Assembly (NCBI GenBank): GCA_002490705.1
Contig: DKUO01000048.1
Coordinates: forward strand, 15,498 to 79,497
Reading direction: 5' to 3'
DNA length: 64,000 nt
Origin: Lachnospiraceae bacterium UBA7202
Lineage (GTDB): Bacteria > Bacillota > Clostridia > Lachnospirales > Lachnospiraceae
Of this stretch, positions 40,989-50,402 are shown one piece after another. The notes beneath the pieces were generated by a model, which did no database searches, had not been told where the DNA came from, and saw nothing but the letters and a program-made list of their open reading frames with translations. How positions within the stretch are numbered: the stretch's first letter is position 1; every line of letters begins with the position of its first letter. Made by a program: the position numbers and the translations under genes.

Positions 40989-41757
40989 TTTATAACCGTT
41001 TCCTCCCCCGTTTCCGTCGTCTCCCGCCGGATTAAAATAGGGGTAAGCACTCTGTGGACCGGTTCCTGCAAAAGAACCGGTCTTCTTTTCTTGCGCTCGT
41101 TCATCTGCTCCACAAGCATACTCACGGCTTCAAAAGCCATTTTCTCAATCTGCTGCCCCACCGTGCTGATAGGAATCACCGCTTCCCGGGAAATGGGTGA
41201 ATCGTCAAATCCGACGATCCGGTAGTCGGCCGGCAGAGAGCCGTATTTACGAATCAGTAAATTCAAAAAGATATTGGCGCGGGTATCACCGGAGACAAAG
41301 ATTCCCTTTCTCATGCCCGCATACGCGGTATCCAGCTCCTGAACCACTTCGCTTAAGCTTTCCTGCATTTCCTCAAATGTATTTCCCGGCGAAACATAGA
41401 TCAGCCTATGATTCAGCTTCTTCTCTCCGCAGATATCCAAAAATCCCCGGATACGCCCATATGCGGGCCGCTCCGGCGTCGTGTCCGTAGTGTTGATGTG
41501 TATGAGAATGTCGCAGTTATGCCGGGCCAAAAGGCTGGTCGCCTGTACGCCTCCCATATAATTATCCGTATTGACACTGGACACATACCGATCCTCCCGC
41601 TCGATCGTCACCACGGGAATCGGCAACTTGGCAAGTTCCGCAGAGGGCAGTGTAAAGCTCATAACAATCAGCCCTTCAATGTTATAGGCAAGCAGCTCCT
41701 GAATATACTGCCGCTCTGTTTCCTCCTGCTCATTCCCCACAAAAACAAGAAATTTAC
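40985..41757 (-). pseudogene. LacI-family regulator, N-terminal part deleted
   Basis: About 257 codons match the C-terminal effector/dimerisation domain of LacI regulators: LLAYNIEGLIVMSFTLPSAE, VVTIERED, VNTDNYMGGVQATSLLARH, RIVGFDDSPISREAVIPIS and VHRVLTPILIRRE. The helix-turn-helix and the first ~65 residues are gone; beyond about 41757 the frame runs into antisense GH13 sequence. It therefore cannot bind its operator. It was once divergent from the GH13 gene. Confidence 0.85.
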
Positions 41758-42290
41758 AGGTAAAATACCGGACAGTGTCAGCCGCGGCGAGCTGTACAAC
41801 GACGATCCCGTAACACAGGATGCAAGGTTCTGCGGAACGACAGCCTCCATGTGCGGCGTCGAGAGCGCAGAATCCGCACAGGATAAAGACAAATGGGAGG
41901 CCGCCGTCCGTCTGGACGTCATGCTCCATGCCTACATGTTATCCCAATCCGGCATTCCCATGCTTTACAGCGGCGATGAGATCGGACAGCTCAACGACTA
42001 CTCCTACAAGGAAGACCCCGACAAGGCGGCGGATTCCCGCTATATCCACAGAGGAAAATTCCGTTGGGATCTGGCTGAAAAGAGAACAAACCGAAAGACC
42101 CTACAGGGACGCATTTTTACCGCACTGCATCAGCTGGAACAGATCAGAAAGAATCTATAATTTCGCCGATCAGCCAAAAACTATATGGATAGAAGAGGAG
42201 GGTTCTTACACGGATCTCCTAACGGGAAAGCCTGTCATCCTCCGGGATCTTACCGTACCGGGACAGGGGTTTTACTGGGTGAAAAAATAA
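41757..42290 (+). pseudogene. Amylosucrase-like GH13 enzyme, C-terminal remnant
   Basis: Only the last third of a GH13 (amylosucrase subfamily-like) gene remains: GKIPDSVSRGELYNDDPVTQ, RFCGTTASMCGVESA, IPMLYSGDEIGQLNDYSY, DSRYIHRGKFRWDLAEKR. The frame ends at about 42160 after QLEQIRKNL. The end of the C-terminal beta domain continues in another frame (YNFADQPKTIWIEEEG to QGFYWVKK at about 42288). So besides the 5' deletion, about 40 codons are also missing with a frame change near 42150. Confidence 0.85.
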
Positions 42291-42327
42291 CAGCATAACC
42301 CTTCAAAACATCCCATACCCGCTCCCA

Positions 42328-42368
42328 TAAAAAAAACCCCCGGCGCTGCATTGCGCAACGTCAGGGGT
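42328..42368 (-). terminator. Terminator after the chemoreceptor gene
   Basis: On minus a long GC-rich hairpin (ACCCC...GGGGT, with G-U pairs and one mismatch) is followed by eight T. It begins 17 bp after the stop. Confidence 0.8.
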
Positions 42369-42384
42369 CCCTGGGGAGGGCAAC

Positions 42385-44385
42385 TTATACTCTGAAAGAA
42401 TCCACCGTCTGATTTAAAAGCTCACTCAACCGGAATAATTCTTCCATCTGTTTCACAACCGTCTCGGAGTTTTTATTGGAGTCCTTTGCGGATTGATTCA
42501 TCTTCTGCATCAAATCCGCTATTTCTCCCACAAGCTCCGTGATCGAAGCAATTGACTCGTTAATTTCTGTCATATCCGCATGCATTTCCTGCGATGCGGT
42601 TCCCAAATCAGCGGAAATCCGGCTGTAAAACGCAGCGTCCTTTTCATACATCTGCGCAAGCTCTGTCATTCCCTGATAATCTTCCATAACTTTGTCGGAC
42701 ATAAACGAAAGCAGTTTACCGGAGCTTTCAGAAAGGAAAGCCACATTTTCCACCACTCCCTCTGTCACCTGACGGATCTTATCCACAGCCTGTCTCGAAT
42801 TATCCGCCAATTCTCTGATTTCATCCGCAACAACAGCAAAACCCCTGCCAGCCTCACCGGCTCTGGATGCTTCTATGGACGCATTGAGCGCCAATAAGTT
42901 GGTCTGAGAACTGATGGCCAGTATTTCCTCTGTCAAGGCATTGATCTCTCCCACCTTCTGGCTGTCTTCAATCGCCTGTTCCAGATCGGTCTTTGTCTCC
43001 TGATACAGTAAAACCGCTTCTTTTGCGGACTGATTTGCCGTTTTGTAATGCTTTCCCGCACGCTCCGTAATGTCGCTTGACTGTCCCGCCGCTTCTCCCG
43101 CTTTTCCGGTTACATTTTCGATAGCGGCGCCCAGCTTCTGCCCGTTATTCCTTATGCCTTCCGCAAGTTTTTTCGCATGCACCACCTGCTTCATGACAAA
43201 ATCAGCGGAATCTGTAATATCGCAAATATCCTTGTTCAATGTTGTCATTGTCGCGGATGTCCCTTCGGCAATGGCGCCTATGTCTTCCGCTTCCTGTTTT
43301 GTATTTAAAATAATTTCTCGGATCTGCTGCTTCACTTCCACAGTAGCCTTGCTGATTTGCTCCGTCTCATTTTTATATTCCTTTGGAATAGCAGTCTCCA
43401 CGACAGCATTTTCAGAAAAATCACCGGAGGCAAACTGTTTCAGCATCTGTACCGGCGCTAACATCCTACCGATCAGTCCTGTCATAAACACCGCCACAAA
43501 GGCGATAATGACAAGAGCGGTCACAACCGCTATCACAATCATAGTTCCAAGTGAACCCGTAACATTGGCGGCGGGCACCACAACTCCCAGTTTCCAACCA
43601 CAGCCCTCTATTTCCGTCAATGCAAAATAGCAGGTACTGCCATCATAGTCCTTCAGTTTCTTAATATTGCGCTCCGAGCCTGTTATCATCTCTTCCAACC
43701 CCGGAAGAATATCCGCCGCAAGAACCGTCGTCTCCGCCGTGGGCTCGTACTGCTTGTTTTTATGCGCTACATACTGTCCGATACTGTCGAGAAGGAATCC
43801 GTATACCCCTTCCTCATAGTTGATGCTCCCCGTAAGCTCTGTCACGGTTCCCAGCGTTACATCCAAACCGATCACGCCGGCCAGCTCGTCATTTATCAAT
43901 ACCGGCGCGGCAATCGTTGTGCACATCTGCCCTGTCAGTGCGTCACAGTACGGATCGGTCACGATAACCGTACCCGCCTCCGCTGCCTGCTGATACCATC
44001 CCCGCTCCACCGGATCATAATCCGCCGGCATCTCAATCTCTCTGTTCGACCAGATAAATCTGCTGTCGCTTGTCCCACAATACAGATTTAGCAGTTCTTC
44101 CCTGCCCTGCGCGTGGGTATCCACAACGGACTGGATGAACTCCGTCTCTGTCGTGCCTCCGGCCGCTATGCTCTTCACGGTTCCTTCCGCAAGCACCTTT
44201 TCGCTCTCAATCCATGTATTGATTTCTTCGGCATATTTGTCCGCATTCAACTGTAACGCCCGCGTCTGATCCTGAATGGTCTGTCTTCCCGCCACCGTAA
44301 TAATTCCCGCTGTGGTCAAAAGAATACTCGCCACAACAATACCGATCATGCTGACCGTAAGTCTTCCCTTAATTGTCCTTAACAT
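42385..44385 (-). CDS. Methyl-accepting chemotaxis protein with Cache sensor
   Basis: 666 residues from the ATG at 44385 (GAGGTG upstream). A first membrane segment (about 10-32) is followed by an extracytoplasmic double-Cache region (about 35-270, with YNW-like ERGWYQQAAEAGTVIVTDPY and TTIAAPVLINDELAGVIGLD). A second membrane segment (about 280-305), a HAMP linker and the cytoplasmic signalling coiled coil follow. The hairpin tip reads ISSQTNLLALNASIEASRAG, with EAGRGFAVVADEIRELAD. No C-terminal CheR-tethering pentapeptide is visible. dCache domains bind amino acids, carboxylates or sugars; the ligand is unknown. Confidence 0.95.
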   Translation of the reverse strand: MLRTIKGRLTVSMIGIVVASILLTTAGIITVAGRQTIQDQTRALQLNADKYAEEINTWIESEKVLAEGTVKSIAAGGTTETEFIQSVVDTHAQGREELLNLYCGTSDSRFIWSNREIEMPADYDPVERGWYQQAAEAGTVIVTDPYCDALTGQMCTTIAAPVLINDELAGVIGLDVTLGTVTELTGSINYEEGVYGFLLDSIGQYVAHKNKQYEPTAETTVLAADILPGLEEMITGSERNIKKLKDYDGSTCYFALTEIEGCGWKLGVVVPAANVTGSLGTMIVIAVVTALVIIAFVAVFMTGLIGRMLAPVQMLKQFASGDFSENAVVETAIPKEYKNETEQISKATVEVKQQIREIILNTKQEAEDIGAIAEGTSATMTTLNKDICDITDSADFVMKQVVHAKKLAEGIRNNGQKLGAAIENVTGKAGEAAGQSSDITERAGKHYKTANQSAKEAVLLYQETKTDLEQAIEDSQKVGEINALTEEILAISSQTNLLALNASIEASRAGEAGRGFAVVADEIRELADNSRQAVDKIRQVTEGVVENVAFLSESSGKLLSFMSDKVMEDYQGMTELAQMYEKDAAFYSRISADLGTASQEMHADMTEINESIASITELVGEIADLMQKMNQSAKDSNKNSETVVKQMEELFRLSELLNQTVDSFRV

Positions 44386-44550
44386 CGTCCGCACCTCGTT
44401 TCATCCGGTTGTTGTACACCGCTGTTTCAGCATAGCAAAAAAATAATTTTTTTGTAACAAAAAGGAACGAATCGCATTTTTGGAGGTATAGATTGCACCT
44501 AAAAAAATTTTTAAGCTGGGCAAATAGAAACAGGAAGAACATGTTCACGA

Positions 44551-45444
44551 CTATGCTTCGGTCTGTTTGTGCATATAATTACCTGCATACATCTTCTTAT
44601 ACACCACAGGAGATGTGCCGTATTCCTTCTTGAACGCCCGGTAAAAGGCAGAATAATCCCCGAACCCATAGGAAGAATAAACCTGTGTAATGCTATTGTT
44701 GCTAAGCAGGGCATCCCTGCAAAGAGCAAGCCGTTTCTTCGTAATATACTGATGTATGGAAAGTCCGAGGTTCTTTTTGAAGATATGCGCAATATGATAT
44801 TTACTCACATAAAACACTTCTGCAAGCGCATCCAAAGACAATTCCTCGTCAATATGTTCTTCGATATAGTTCAGCAGCTTTTCATAAAGAGAGCTTTCAC
44901 TGCTTTTCGTTATGGGAGAATCCCTCTCGTAAATAACCCGGTTTATATGTAATATCAAATCACTGACACACAGAGAAATCTGCGCTTTTTGGCCGAAATG
45001 TTCTTCGTGTATCTCCTCAAGCAGCCTTATAATTTTGGTTTGTATCGTATTGAAAGTAATCCGGTCATTGTGGAAAATATTGATATTGTCATTGGCAGCC
45101 TTTTGTATGAGATAAATATAGTCCTCAGAAACAGCGCGCAGGCTTTCGCAATATTCGAGGCTAATCCAAAAAACAAATCTGCTGTAACGCACGTTGTGGT
45201 CATGAATCACAAGGCGATGCGGAGTTCCTGGCGGAATCAGTAAAATATCCCCAAAAGAAAGGGGATAAATTTCCTGCCGGACCTGTATGCTGACAGCGCC
45301 CTCCAGAAAAAAATAAAATTCATAGTAATTATGCGTATGAAAATCTACCTTAGCAGGATTCTTGTCGTTATAAAAGTAGATCTCAAAATCGCGGGAAAGC
45401 ATATATTGTCTGGGATCAAATGTACTTTGCAGATTTTGTTTCAT
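44551..45444 (-). CDS. AraC-family regulator of the glucuronoxylan locus
   Basis: 297 residues from the ATG at 45444. The N-terminal cupin ligand domain (about 20-110) has HTHNYYEFYFFLEGAVSIQV and ILLIPPGTPHRLVIHD. The C-terminal ~100 residues have the two HTH motifs (LSLDALAEVFYVSKYHIAHIF, ITQVYSSYGFGDYSAFYRAFK). It is divergent from uxuA across a 154-bp region with an inverted repeat. The likely role is activation of the locus in the presence of a xylo- or glucurono-sugar (inference from position). Confidence 0.92.
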   Translation of the reverse strand: MKQNLQSTFDPRQYMLSRDFEIYFYNDKNPAKVDFHTHNYYEFYFFLEGAVSIQVRQEIYPLSFGDILLIPPGTPHRLVIHDHNVRYSRFVFWISLEYCESLRAVSEDYIYLIQKAANDNINIFHNDRITFNTIQTKIIRLLEEIHEEHFGQKAQISLCVSDLILHINRVIYERDSPITKSSESSLYEKLLNYIEEHIDEELSLDALAEVFYVSKYHIAHIFKKNLGLSIHQYITKKRLALCRDALLSNNSITQVYSSYGFGDYSAFYRAFKKEYGTSPVVYKKMYAGNYMHKQTEA

Positions 45445-45486
45445 TGTAAAATTACCTCTACTATTCTCAAAATTAATATAAGAATA

Positions 45487-45559
45487 GCAAAAGACAACAA
45501 CTTTTGCAATATAGATCACAATTCAGGCAATGGCGAATCGGGAATGCGGTTTATATAAT
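45487..45559 (+). promoter_or_regulatory. uxuA promoter with upstream inverted repeat
   Basis: GCAAAAG-N7-CTTTTGC (45487-45507) is a perfect inverted repeat. Downstream, TGGCGA, 17 bases and a perfect TATAAT (45554-45559) form a promoter with a weak -35, as expected for activation by the divergent AraC protein. A 40-base leader follows to the uxuA start. Confidence 0.58.
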
Positions 45560-45598
45560 GAAATCATCGGTGAAAAAACAGGAGGCAGGCGTACCGAA

Positions 45599-46678
45599 AT
45601 GGAAATGACATTCAGATGGTATGGAAGTGACTTTGATACGGTTACACTAAAGCAGATCCGGCAAATTCCGGGGGTAACGGGAATTATAACGACGCTGTAT
45701 GACACGGCACCGGGGGATATCTGGAGCCGCCAGCGGATACGCGCATTGAAAGAAGAGGTGGAAGCCTCAGGACTCCACATCGCGGGAATCGAAAGCGTAA
45801 ATATCCACGATGCAATTAAAGCCGGAACGCCGGAACGGGACAAATATATTGACGCTTACATAGAGACGCTTGAAAATCTCGGCAAAGAAGATCTTCATCT
45901 TGTCTGCTATAATTTCATGCCGGTATTTGACTGGACGAGAACCGAGCTTGCAAGAGTCCGTCCGGACGGCTCTACGGTGCTTGCCTACACGCAGGAAGCA
46001 GTGGATGCTCTCAATCCGGATACCATGTTTGCCTCCATATCGGGGGCGGCGAACGGCAGCGTAATGCCGGGCTGGGAACCAGAGCGGATGGCACACATCC
46101 GGGAGCTCTTTGATCTGTATAAAGAGATAGACAGTGAAAAATTATTTGAAAATCTGAAATATTTTCTGGAAAAGATCATGCCGGTCTGCGACAGGTATGA
46201 CATTAACATGGCCATTCATCCGGACGATCCTGCCTGGAGCGTTTTCGGTCTGCCACGAATAATTATCAATCAGGAAAATATCCTGCGAATGATGAAAATG
46301 GTTGATAATCCGCATAATGGAGTAACATTCTGCTCCGGCTCCTACGGAACAAACCGCGAAAACAATCTGGTTGAGATGATTCATGCCTTAAAAGGACGGA
46401 TTCATTTTGCTCATGTACGAAATTTGAAATTTATTACACCCACAAATTTTGAGGAAGCGGCACATTTATCCTCAGACGGCAGCTTTGATATGTATGCGAT
46501 CATGAAAGCGCTTTATGATACCGGATTTGCAGGCCCGATACGCCCCGACCACGGCCGTATGATATGGGATGAGACAGCCATGCCGGGATACGGCCTATAC
46601 GACAGGGCGTTAGGCGCCGCTTATTTGAACGGTTTATGGGAAGCGATCAGCAAGGGAGACAGGAAAAGATGTATTTAA
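45599..46678 (+). CDS. uxuA: Mannonate dehydratase
   Basis: 359 residues. Converts D-mannonate to 2-keto-3-deoxygluconate in the hexuronate pathway. TIM-barrel metal ligands are visible: MAIHPDDPAWS (His), GVTFCSGSYG (Cys), RIHFAHVRNLK (His) and PIRPDHGRMIWD (Asp). It is first in the operon, before the fructuronate reductase gene, which it overlaps by 10 bp. Together they process glucuronate released from xylan side chains; no uronate isomerase (uxaC) is present in the window. Confidence 0.95.
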   Translation: MEMTFRWYGSDFDTVTLKQIRQIPGVTGIITTLYDTAPGDIWSRQRIRALKEEVEASGLHIAGIESVNIHDAIKAGTPERDKYIDAYIETLENLGKEDLHLVCYNFMPVFDWTRTELARVRPDGSTVLAYTQEAVDALNPDTMFASISGAANGSVMPGWEPERMAHIRELFDLYKEIDSEKLFENLKYFLEKIMPVCDRYDINMAIHPDDPAWSVFGLPRIIINQENILRMMKMVDNPHNGVTFCSGSYGTNRENNLVEMIHALKGRIHFAHVRNLKFITPTNFEEAAHLSSDGSFDMYAIMKALYDTGFAGPIRPDHGRMIWDETAMPGYGLYDRALGAAYLNGLWEAISKGDRKRCI

Positions 46679-48294
46679 GCACTCAGGGAATAACGGGCGC
46701 GGAAAACAGGCGCAAATGGTCTCAAAAAGGCTATCGGCTTCCGGAGTACGACCGGGAACGCGTGACAGCGCTGACAAGGGAAAACCCCTTTTGGATTCAT
46801 TTTGGCGCAGGTAATATTTTTCGTGCGTTTCAAGCAAACACTGTACAAAATTTACTAAACGACGGCGTCCTTGACAGAGGGCTCATCGTCGTCGAGGGAT
46901 ACGACTATGAAATAATAGACAAAATCTACCGCCCCCACGACGACCTGAATATTCTCGCAACGTTAAAGTCGGATGGAAGCATTGAGAAAACAGTCATCGG
47001 AAGCATTGTGGAATCCCACATTCTGGATACCGGTAACGAATGCGAATACCGGAGGCTGGTAGAAATTTTCACAAAGGATTCTCTGCAAATGGCCTCCTTT
47101 ACCATTACAGAAAAAGGTTATCAGATTGCCGACGCAGAGGGGAAACTTTTCCCGCAGGTGGAAAAGGACTTTTTCGCAGGGCCAAAGAAAGCGGCAAGCT
47201 ATATGGGAAAAGTAACCGCGCTGCTATATCAGCGATATCTACAGGGCAAAAAACCGATTGCTCTGGTAAGCATGGATAACTGTTCTCACAACGGCGATAA
47301 ATTGTACATGGCAGTAACCGCCTTTGCAGACAGATGGGTCGCTGAAGAACTGGCGGAGACAGGATTCATAGATTACATCCGCGATCGAAAGAAAGTTACT
47401 TTTCCGTGGACCATGATCGATAAGATTACCCCCCGGCCCGATGAATCTATAGAAAAAAGATTATCGGAGGACGGGGTTGCAGAGCAAACGCCGATTATAA
47501 CTTCCGCTAATACCTATATCGCCCCCTTTGTCAATGCGGAAGAGTGCGAGTATCTTGTGATAGAAGACGATTTTCCCAACGGCAGGCCGAATTTGGAAAA
47601 AGGCGGCGTTCTGTTTGCGGACCGGGGGACAGTGGATAAGGTTGAAAAAATGAAAGTGTGCACCTGCCTGAATCCGCTTCATACCAGTCTGGCCATTTAC
47701 GGCTGCCTGCTTGGTTATAACAAAATTTCCGACGAGACAAAGGATGCGGAACTCAGGAAATTAATTGAAATCATCGGATACCGGGAGGGGTTACCGGTTG
47801 TAGTGAATCCGGGGATTTTAAACCCAAAGGAGTTTATAGACACCGTGTTAAACGTCAGAATTCCCAACCCGTTTATGCCAGACACGCCTCAGAGAATTGT
47901 AACCGATACTTCTCAGAAACTGTCCGTTCGCTTTGGGGAAACCATAAAGGCATATCTGGATTCCGAAGAAAGGAAGGTCTCCGACCTGAGAATGATACCG
48001 CTGGTATTCGCCGGATGGCTCCGGTATCTTATGGCCATTGACGACAAGGGCATACCCTTTACGTTAAGCCCCGATCCCATGCTGGAGCTGGTTCTTCCAT
48101 ATGTCAAGAGGATTACCTTCGGGATGGATAAAGAAGTGGACGAAATTCTACAGCCTATTTTGAAAAATGACAGCATTTTTGGTGTAAATCTGTATGAAAT
48201 CGGTATGGCACAGAGCGTATGCGAATATTTTAAGGAGCTGATCGCCGGAGCGGGCGCGGTTCGCGCAACACTCAGGAAAGAGGTCCATGAATGA
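46669..48294 (+). CDS. uxuB: Fructuronate reductase (mannitol dehydrogenase family)
   Basis: 541 residues. Reduces D-fructuronate to D-mannonate with NADH. The long-chain polyol dehydrogenase features are present: nucleotide motif IHFGAGNIFRAFQAN, DKITPRPDESIEKRL, and the catalytic region KVCTCLNPLHTSLAIYGCL (Lys, Asn, His). The ATG at 46669 lies inside the uxuA end. The length and sequence fit the Gram-positive UxuB branch better than mannitol 2-dehydrogenase; the adjacent uxuA supports that choice. Confidence 0.92.
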   Translation: MYLSTQGITGAENRRKWSQKGYRLPEYDRERVTALTRENPFWIHFGAGNIFRAFQANTVQNLLNDGVLDRGLIVVEGYDYEIIDKIYRPHDDLNILATLKSDGSIEKTVIGSIVESHILDTGNECEYRRLVEIFTKDSLQMASFTITEKGYQIADAEGKLFPQVEKDFFAGPKKAASYMGKVTALLYQRYLQGKKPIALVSMDNCSHNGDKLYMAVTAFADRWVAEELAETGFIDYIRDRKKVTFPWTMIDKITPRPDESIEKRLSEDGVAEQTPIITSANTYIAPFVNAEECEYLVIEDDFPNGRPNLEKGGVLFADRGTVDKVEKMKVCTCLNPLHTSLAIYGCLLGYNKISDETKDAELRKLIEIIGYREGLPVVVNPGILNPKEFIDTVLNVRIPNPFMPDTPQRIVTDTSQKLSVRFGETIKAYLDSEERKVSDLRMIPLVFAGWLRYLMAIDDKGIPFTLSPDPMLELVLPYVKRITFGMDKEVDEILQPILKNDSIFGVNLYEIGMAQSVCEYFKELIAGAGAVRATLRKEVHE

Positions 48295-48367
48295 GATCTA
48301 TATCATAACCGAAGTGCTCCCGGAGCAGGACACGTCCTGCGATACGAAAACCTATTGGGGATTTTGA
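48287..48367 (+). other. 26-codon open frame coupled to uxuB
   Basis: Starts ATG overlapping the uxuB stop (ATGAATGA), with GAGG close upstream, and encodes MNEIYIITEVLPEQDTSCDT plus six more residues ending YWGF. It holds a perfect 7-bp dyad (GCAGGAC / GTCCTGC, 48325-48340). It may be a truncated gene remnant, a small peptide or just intergenic sequence; nothing proves expression. Confidence 0.25.
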
Positions 48368-48392
48368 CAGACCGGTAAGGGAAGGTTAAAAA

Positions 48393-50381
48393 ATGGGACG
48401 TTTAAAATTGCCGAGACTTATAGGTAACGGCATGATATTACAACAGAAAAAGAAAGCACGCATATGGGGAGAGGACGCGCCGGGAAGAACAGTTACGGTA
48501 TCTTTTCTCGGCAGGGAATACGCGGCAGCAGTTGACGGATCCGGCGTGTGGGAAGTCCGGCTGGACGAGATGAACGCCGGCGGCCCATACCAAATGCTTA
48601 TCGGAGACAGTGCCGGAGAAGCGCGAAGCATTGAGAATATCGCCATCGGAGACGTCTGGTTTTGTACCGGCCAGTCCAATATGGAACTGCCCATAAACAG
48701 GGTAATGGATCATTATCCGGAAGAGATAAATATCTGCGCGAACCCGAATATCCGGACTTTCAAAATCACGGAACGCCGAGAGTTTCACGGGCCGCTTCGG
48801 GAGTTAGAAAGCGGCGAATGGACGCCGGTAACGGAAGATACTTTTTCGAATTTCTCCGCCACCGCATACTTTTTTGCAAAGCATATTTATCGTATGACCG
48901 GCGTTCCCATAGGCTTGATCAACGCCAGCCTCGGCGGTTCCAGAATTGAATCCTGGATGGGGCGGGATATGTTGGAAGGGTATGACGACTTTTTGGCTGT
49001 AGCCGATCGCTATTGTGACGATGATTTTGTGACAAAGAGACTTGCCGAAAACGAACGGCAGGCGGACGAATGGCACCGCCGTCTGGACAGCGCGGATATC
49101 GGCGTCAGGGAAAACTGGGCGCAGGGACAAATGGACATCTCCACATGGAAAGAACTCGAAATTCCCTTTTTCTTTCAAGATACGGAACTGAAAAATTTTA
49201 TCGGAAGCGTCTGGTTCTATAGAGAGTTTACAATCGAAAAACAGATGGCAGGAAAAGAAGCGAAACTGTGGCTTGGCACGATTGTGGATAGCGATACGGT
49301 ATATATCAACGGCGTTTTGGTAGGCCATACCAATTATCAGTATCCGCCCAGAAAATATATCGTACCGGAGGGCATCCTGCGGGAAGGCAGAAATGTCATT
49401 GTCATCCGCGTAAAGAGTGAAATCGGGCAAGGACGGTTTACGGACAATAAGCCGTATCGGCTTTTCTCCAAGGATATGGACATAGATTTAAAAGGCATTT
49501 GGCGGTACCATATCGGCGCAGCCTGCGAAATGATAGGCGAAACCGATTTTGTAAGCTGGAAGCCTACCGGATTGTATCATGGGATGACAGCGCCATGCCA
49601 TAAATATACGATAGCCGGAATCCTCTGGTATCAGGGGGAATCTAACACACATGAGACGGCGGGCCGCTATGGTGATTTGCTCAAAAGGATGATAACCGGA
49701 TACCGAAAAAAGTGGGAAGATAACCTGCCCTTTCTATATGTACAGCTTCCGAATTTTCAGGTAGAACGATATGACGCCGACCGGGATAAGACGTTTTGCG
49801 ACTGGCCCCGCGTCAGAGAAGAACAGAGACGAGCCCTTGAGACGCCGGACACGGCAATGGTAACGGCTATTGATCTCGGGGAAGACAATGATCTGCATCC
49901 GCTGAATAAGGAAGGCGTTGGATTCCGGCTTGCCATGCAGGCGGCAAAACTACTGTACGGGAAAGATTCAGAATGCGACGGACCGCAGATAGAAACCGTT
50001 TCCATAGAAAACGGGAATACCGCGGACGGAGAAACGGTATGGAAAGCAACACTTATCTTTCGCAGTGCCTCCGGCTTGTATGCCGTGCCAAAACAATCGG
50101 GGCAGGATCTGAATCCGTTTTTCATCTCCGCAAATATTGCACCGGACGCATTCGAGAAAACGGAGATTATGGATTTTGAGCTGATAGATAAGAAGGGAAT
50201 TCTTCATAACGCCAAAGCTGAAATTGCGGGAAAAAGCGTATTGTTGACATGTAGGGATCAAATATCAGCAATACGGGAAATCAGATATTGCTACCGAAAT
50301 ACGAATCAGGGTGCTTTACTGTACAACAAAGAAGGTTTTCCCATGACGCCATTTTGGATTGAAGTAACCGGAAACGGCTGA
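48393..50381 (+). CDS. Carbohydrate acetylesterase (SASA / sialate O-acetylesterase-like)
   Basis: 662 residues, no signal peptide, so intracellular. SGNH-hydrolase blocks: catalytic Ser in FCTGQSNMELP (about 90-100), GLINASLGGSRIESWM, ILWYQGESNTHE, and the Asp/His dyad in DNDLHPLNKEG (about 492-502). A galactose-binding-like beta domain is inserted in the middle (about 260-350, FYREFTIEKQ, VYINGVLVGHTNYQYPPRKY). The annotation sialate O-acetylesterase is common for this fold, but next to xylan genes deacetylation of xylo-oligosaccharides is more likely. GGGAAGG precedes the ATG. Confidence 0.85.
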   Translation: MGRLKLPRLIGNGMILQQKKKARIWGEDAPGRTVTVSFLGREYAAAVDGSGVWEVRLDEMNAGGPYQMLIGDSAGEARSIENIAIGDVWFCTGQSNMELPINRVMDHYPEEINICANPNIRTFKITERREFHGPLRELESGEWTPVTEDTFSNFSATAYFFAKHIYRMTGVPIGLINASLGGSRIESWMGRDMLEGYDDFLAVADRYCDDDFVTKRLAENERQADEWHRRLDSADIGVRENWAQGQMDISTWKELEIPFFFQDTELKNFIGSVWFYREFTIEKQMAGKEAKLWLGTIVDSDTVYINGVLVGHTNYQYPPRKYIVPEGILREGRNVIVIRVKSEIGQGRFTDNKPYRLFSKDMDIDLKGIWRYHIGAACEMIGETDFVSWKPTGLYHGMTAPCHKYTIAGILWYQGESNTHETAGRYGDLLKRMITGYRKKWEDNLPFLYVQLPNFQVERYDADRDKTFCDWPRVREEQRRALETPDTAMVTAIDLGEDNDLHPLNKEGVGFRLAMQAAKLLYGKDSECDGPQIETVSIENGNTADGETVWKATLIFRSASGLYAVPKQSGQDLNPFFISANIAPDAFEKTEIMDFELIDKKGILHNAKAEIAGKSVLLTCRDQISAIREIRYCYRNTNQGALLYNKEGFPMTPFWIEVTGNG

Positions 50382-50402
50382 TTTATCATAAGAGGAATCG
50401 GT

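Noticed and set aside
41408..42160. 250-codon plus frame as an intact gene
   Set aside because: Its first part is antisense LacI sequence; only the last ~130 codons are GH13. It is a chimera across a deletion joint.
44395..44550. Small gene or terminator between the chemoreceptor and AraC genes
   Set aside because: No open frame with a ribosome site, and no GC-rich hairpin followed by T; only A/T-rich runs.
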